Shown here: positions 24,875 to 24,911 of the stretch, piece by piece
Layout of the letters: every line of letters starts with the position of its first letter
How positions within the stretch are numbered: the stretch's first letter is position 1
Origin: Lachnospiraceae bacterium JLR.KK002
GTDB lineage: Bacteria > Bacillota > Clostridia > Lachnospirales > Lachnospiraceae
DNA length: 24,911 nucleotides
NCBI GenBank assembly: GCA_036941025.1
Contig: JAYMNP010000003.1
Location: 1-24,911, forward strand
Reading direction: 5' to 3'
The notes under the pieces: generated by a model
Seen by the model: the letters and a program-made list of their open reading frames with translations, nothing else
Told to the model about the DNA's origin: nothing
The model's database searches: none
Program-made: the position numbers and the translations under genes

Positions 24875-24911
24875 AGAAGTCATGGATGCCTCCTTTCTGT
24901 CTGCATTTTAA

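Noticed and set aside
24844..24911. An open frame beginning MKNIIPMARQEKS at the right edge
   Set aside because: It has no ribosome binding site, lies on the large stem-loop, and the window ends before its length can be judged.

Overview
The window looks like chromosomal DNA of an anaerobic, endospore-forming Clostridia bacterium, most likely a Lachnospiraceae relative. This is an inference from gene content: spoVAD/spoVAE sporulation genes, a class 1B dihydroorotate dehydrogenase with PyrK, the LL-diaminopimelate aminotransferase route, an alpha-type glutamine synthetase paired with an ANTAR regulator, strong AGGAGG-type ribosome binding sites and moderate GC. Almost all genes lie on the + strand; guaB is the one clear exception. 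I saw no tRNA, rRNA, CRISPR array or prophage.

Layout. (1) 1-2111: the end of a KtrB/TrkH potassium channel subunit, its RCK regulatory partner KtrA, a PAP2 phosphatase and a DUF1653 protein, closed by an intrinsic terminator. (2) 2095-6184: a pyrimidine operon pyrC-pyrF-pyrK-pyrD, without pyrE, closed by one terminator and backed by a second. (3) 6269-7912: a MATE transporter with its own promoter; a 175-bp IS66-like non-autonomous element sits exactly at its stop codon, flanked by an 8-bp duplication. (4) 7947-9596: a membrane-anchored polysaccharide deacetylase. (5) 9596-11670: spoVAD-spoVAE behind a sigma-G-like promoter, with no spoVAC, followed by an Asn/Gly/Thr-rich lipoprotein. (6) 11726-13316: guaB on the - strand with its own promoter and terminator. 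(7) 13343-17048: a DUF89 protein, a eukaryotic-type HisA, glnA (own promoter inside the hisA end) and an ANTAR regulator with a degenerate receiver. (8) 17080-19184: dapF and dapL, consecutive lysine/cell-wall steps. (9) 19193-24874: a TetR regulator, two near-identical palindromes, a 1342-residue sortase-anchored adhesin or pilin-like protein, and an overlapping class B sortase.

How the parts work together. Much of the window is housekeeping metabolism: UMP synthesis, GMP synthesis, glutamine synthesis and meso-diaminopimelate production. The more unusual parts are the TetR/palindrome/adhesin/sortase cassette, which looks like a self-contained surface-display system with an IPRTG sorting signal; the yeast HIS6-like HisA; the spoVA pair lacking spoVAC; and the IS66-like miniature element. 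Nothing here is clearly a wholly new system. The adhesin-sortase cassette with its putative operators is the best candidate for further work.
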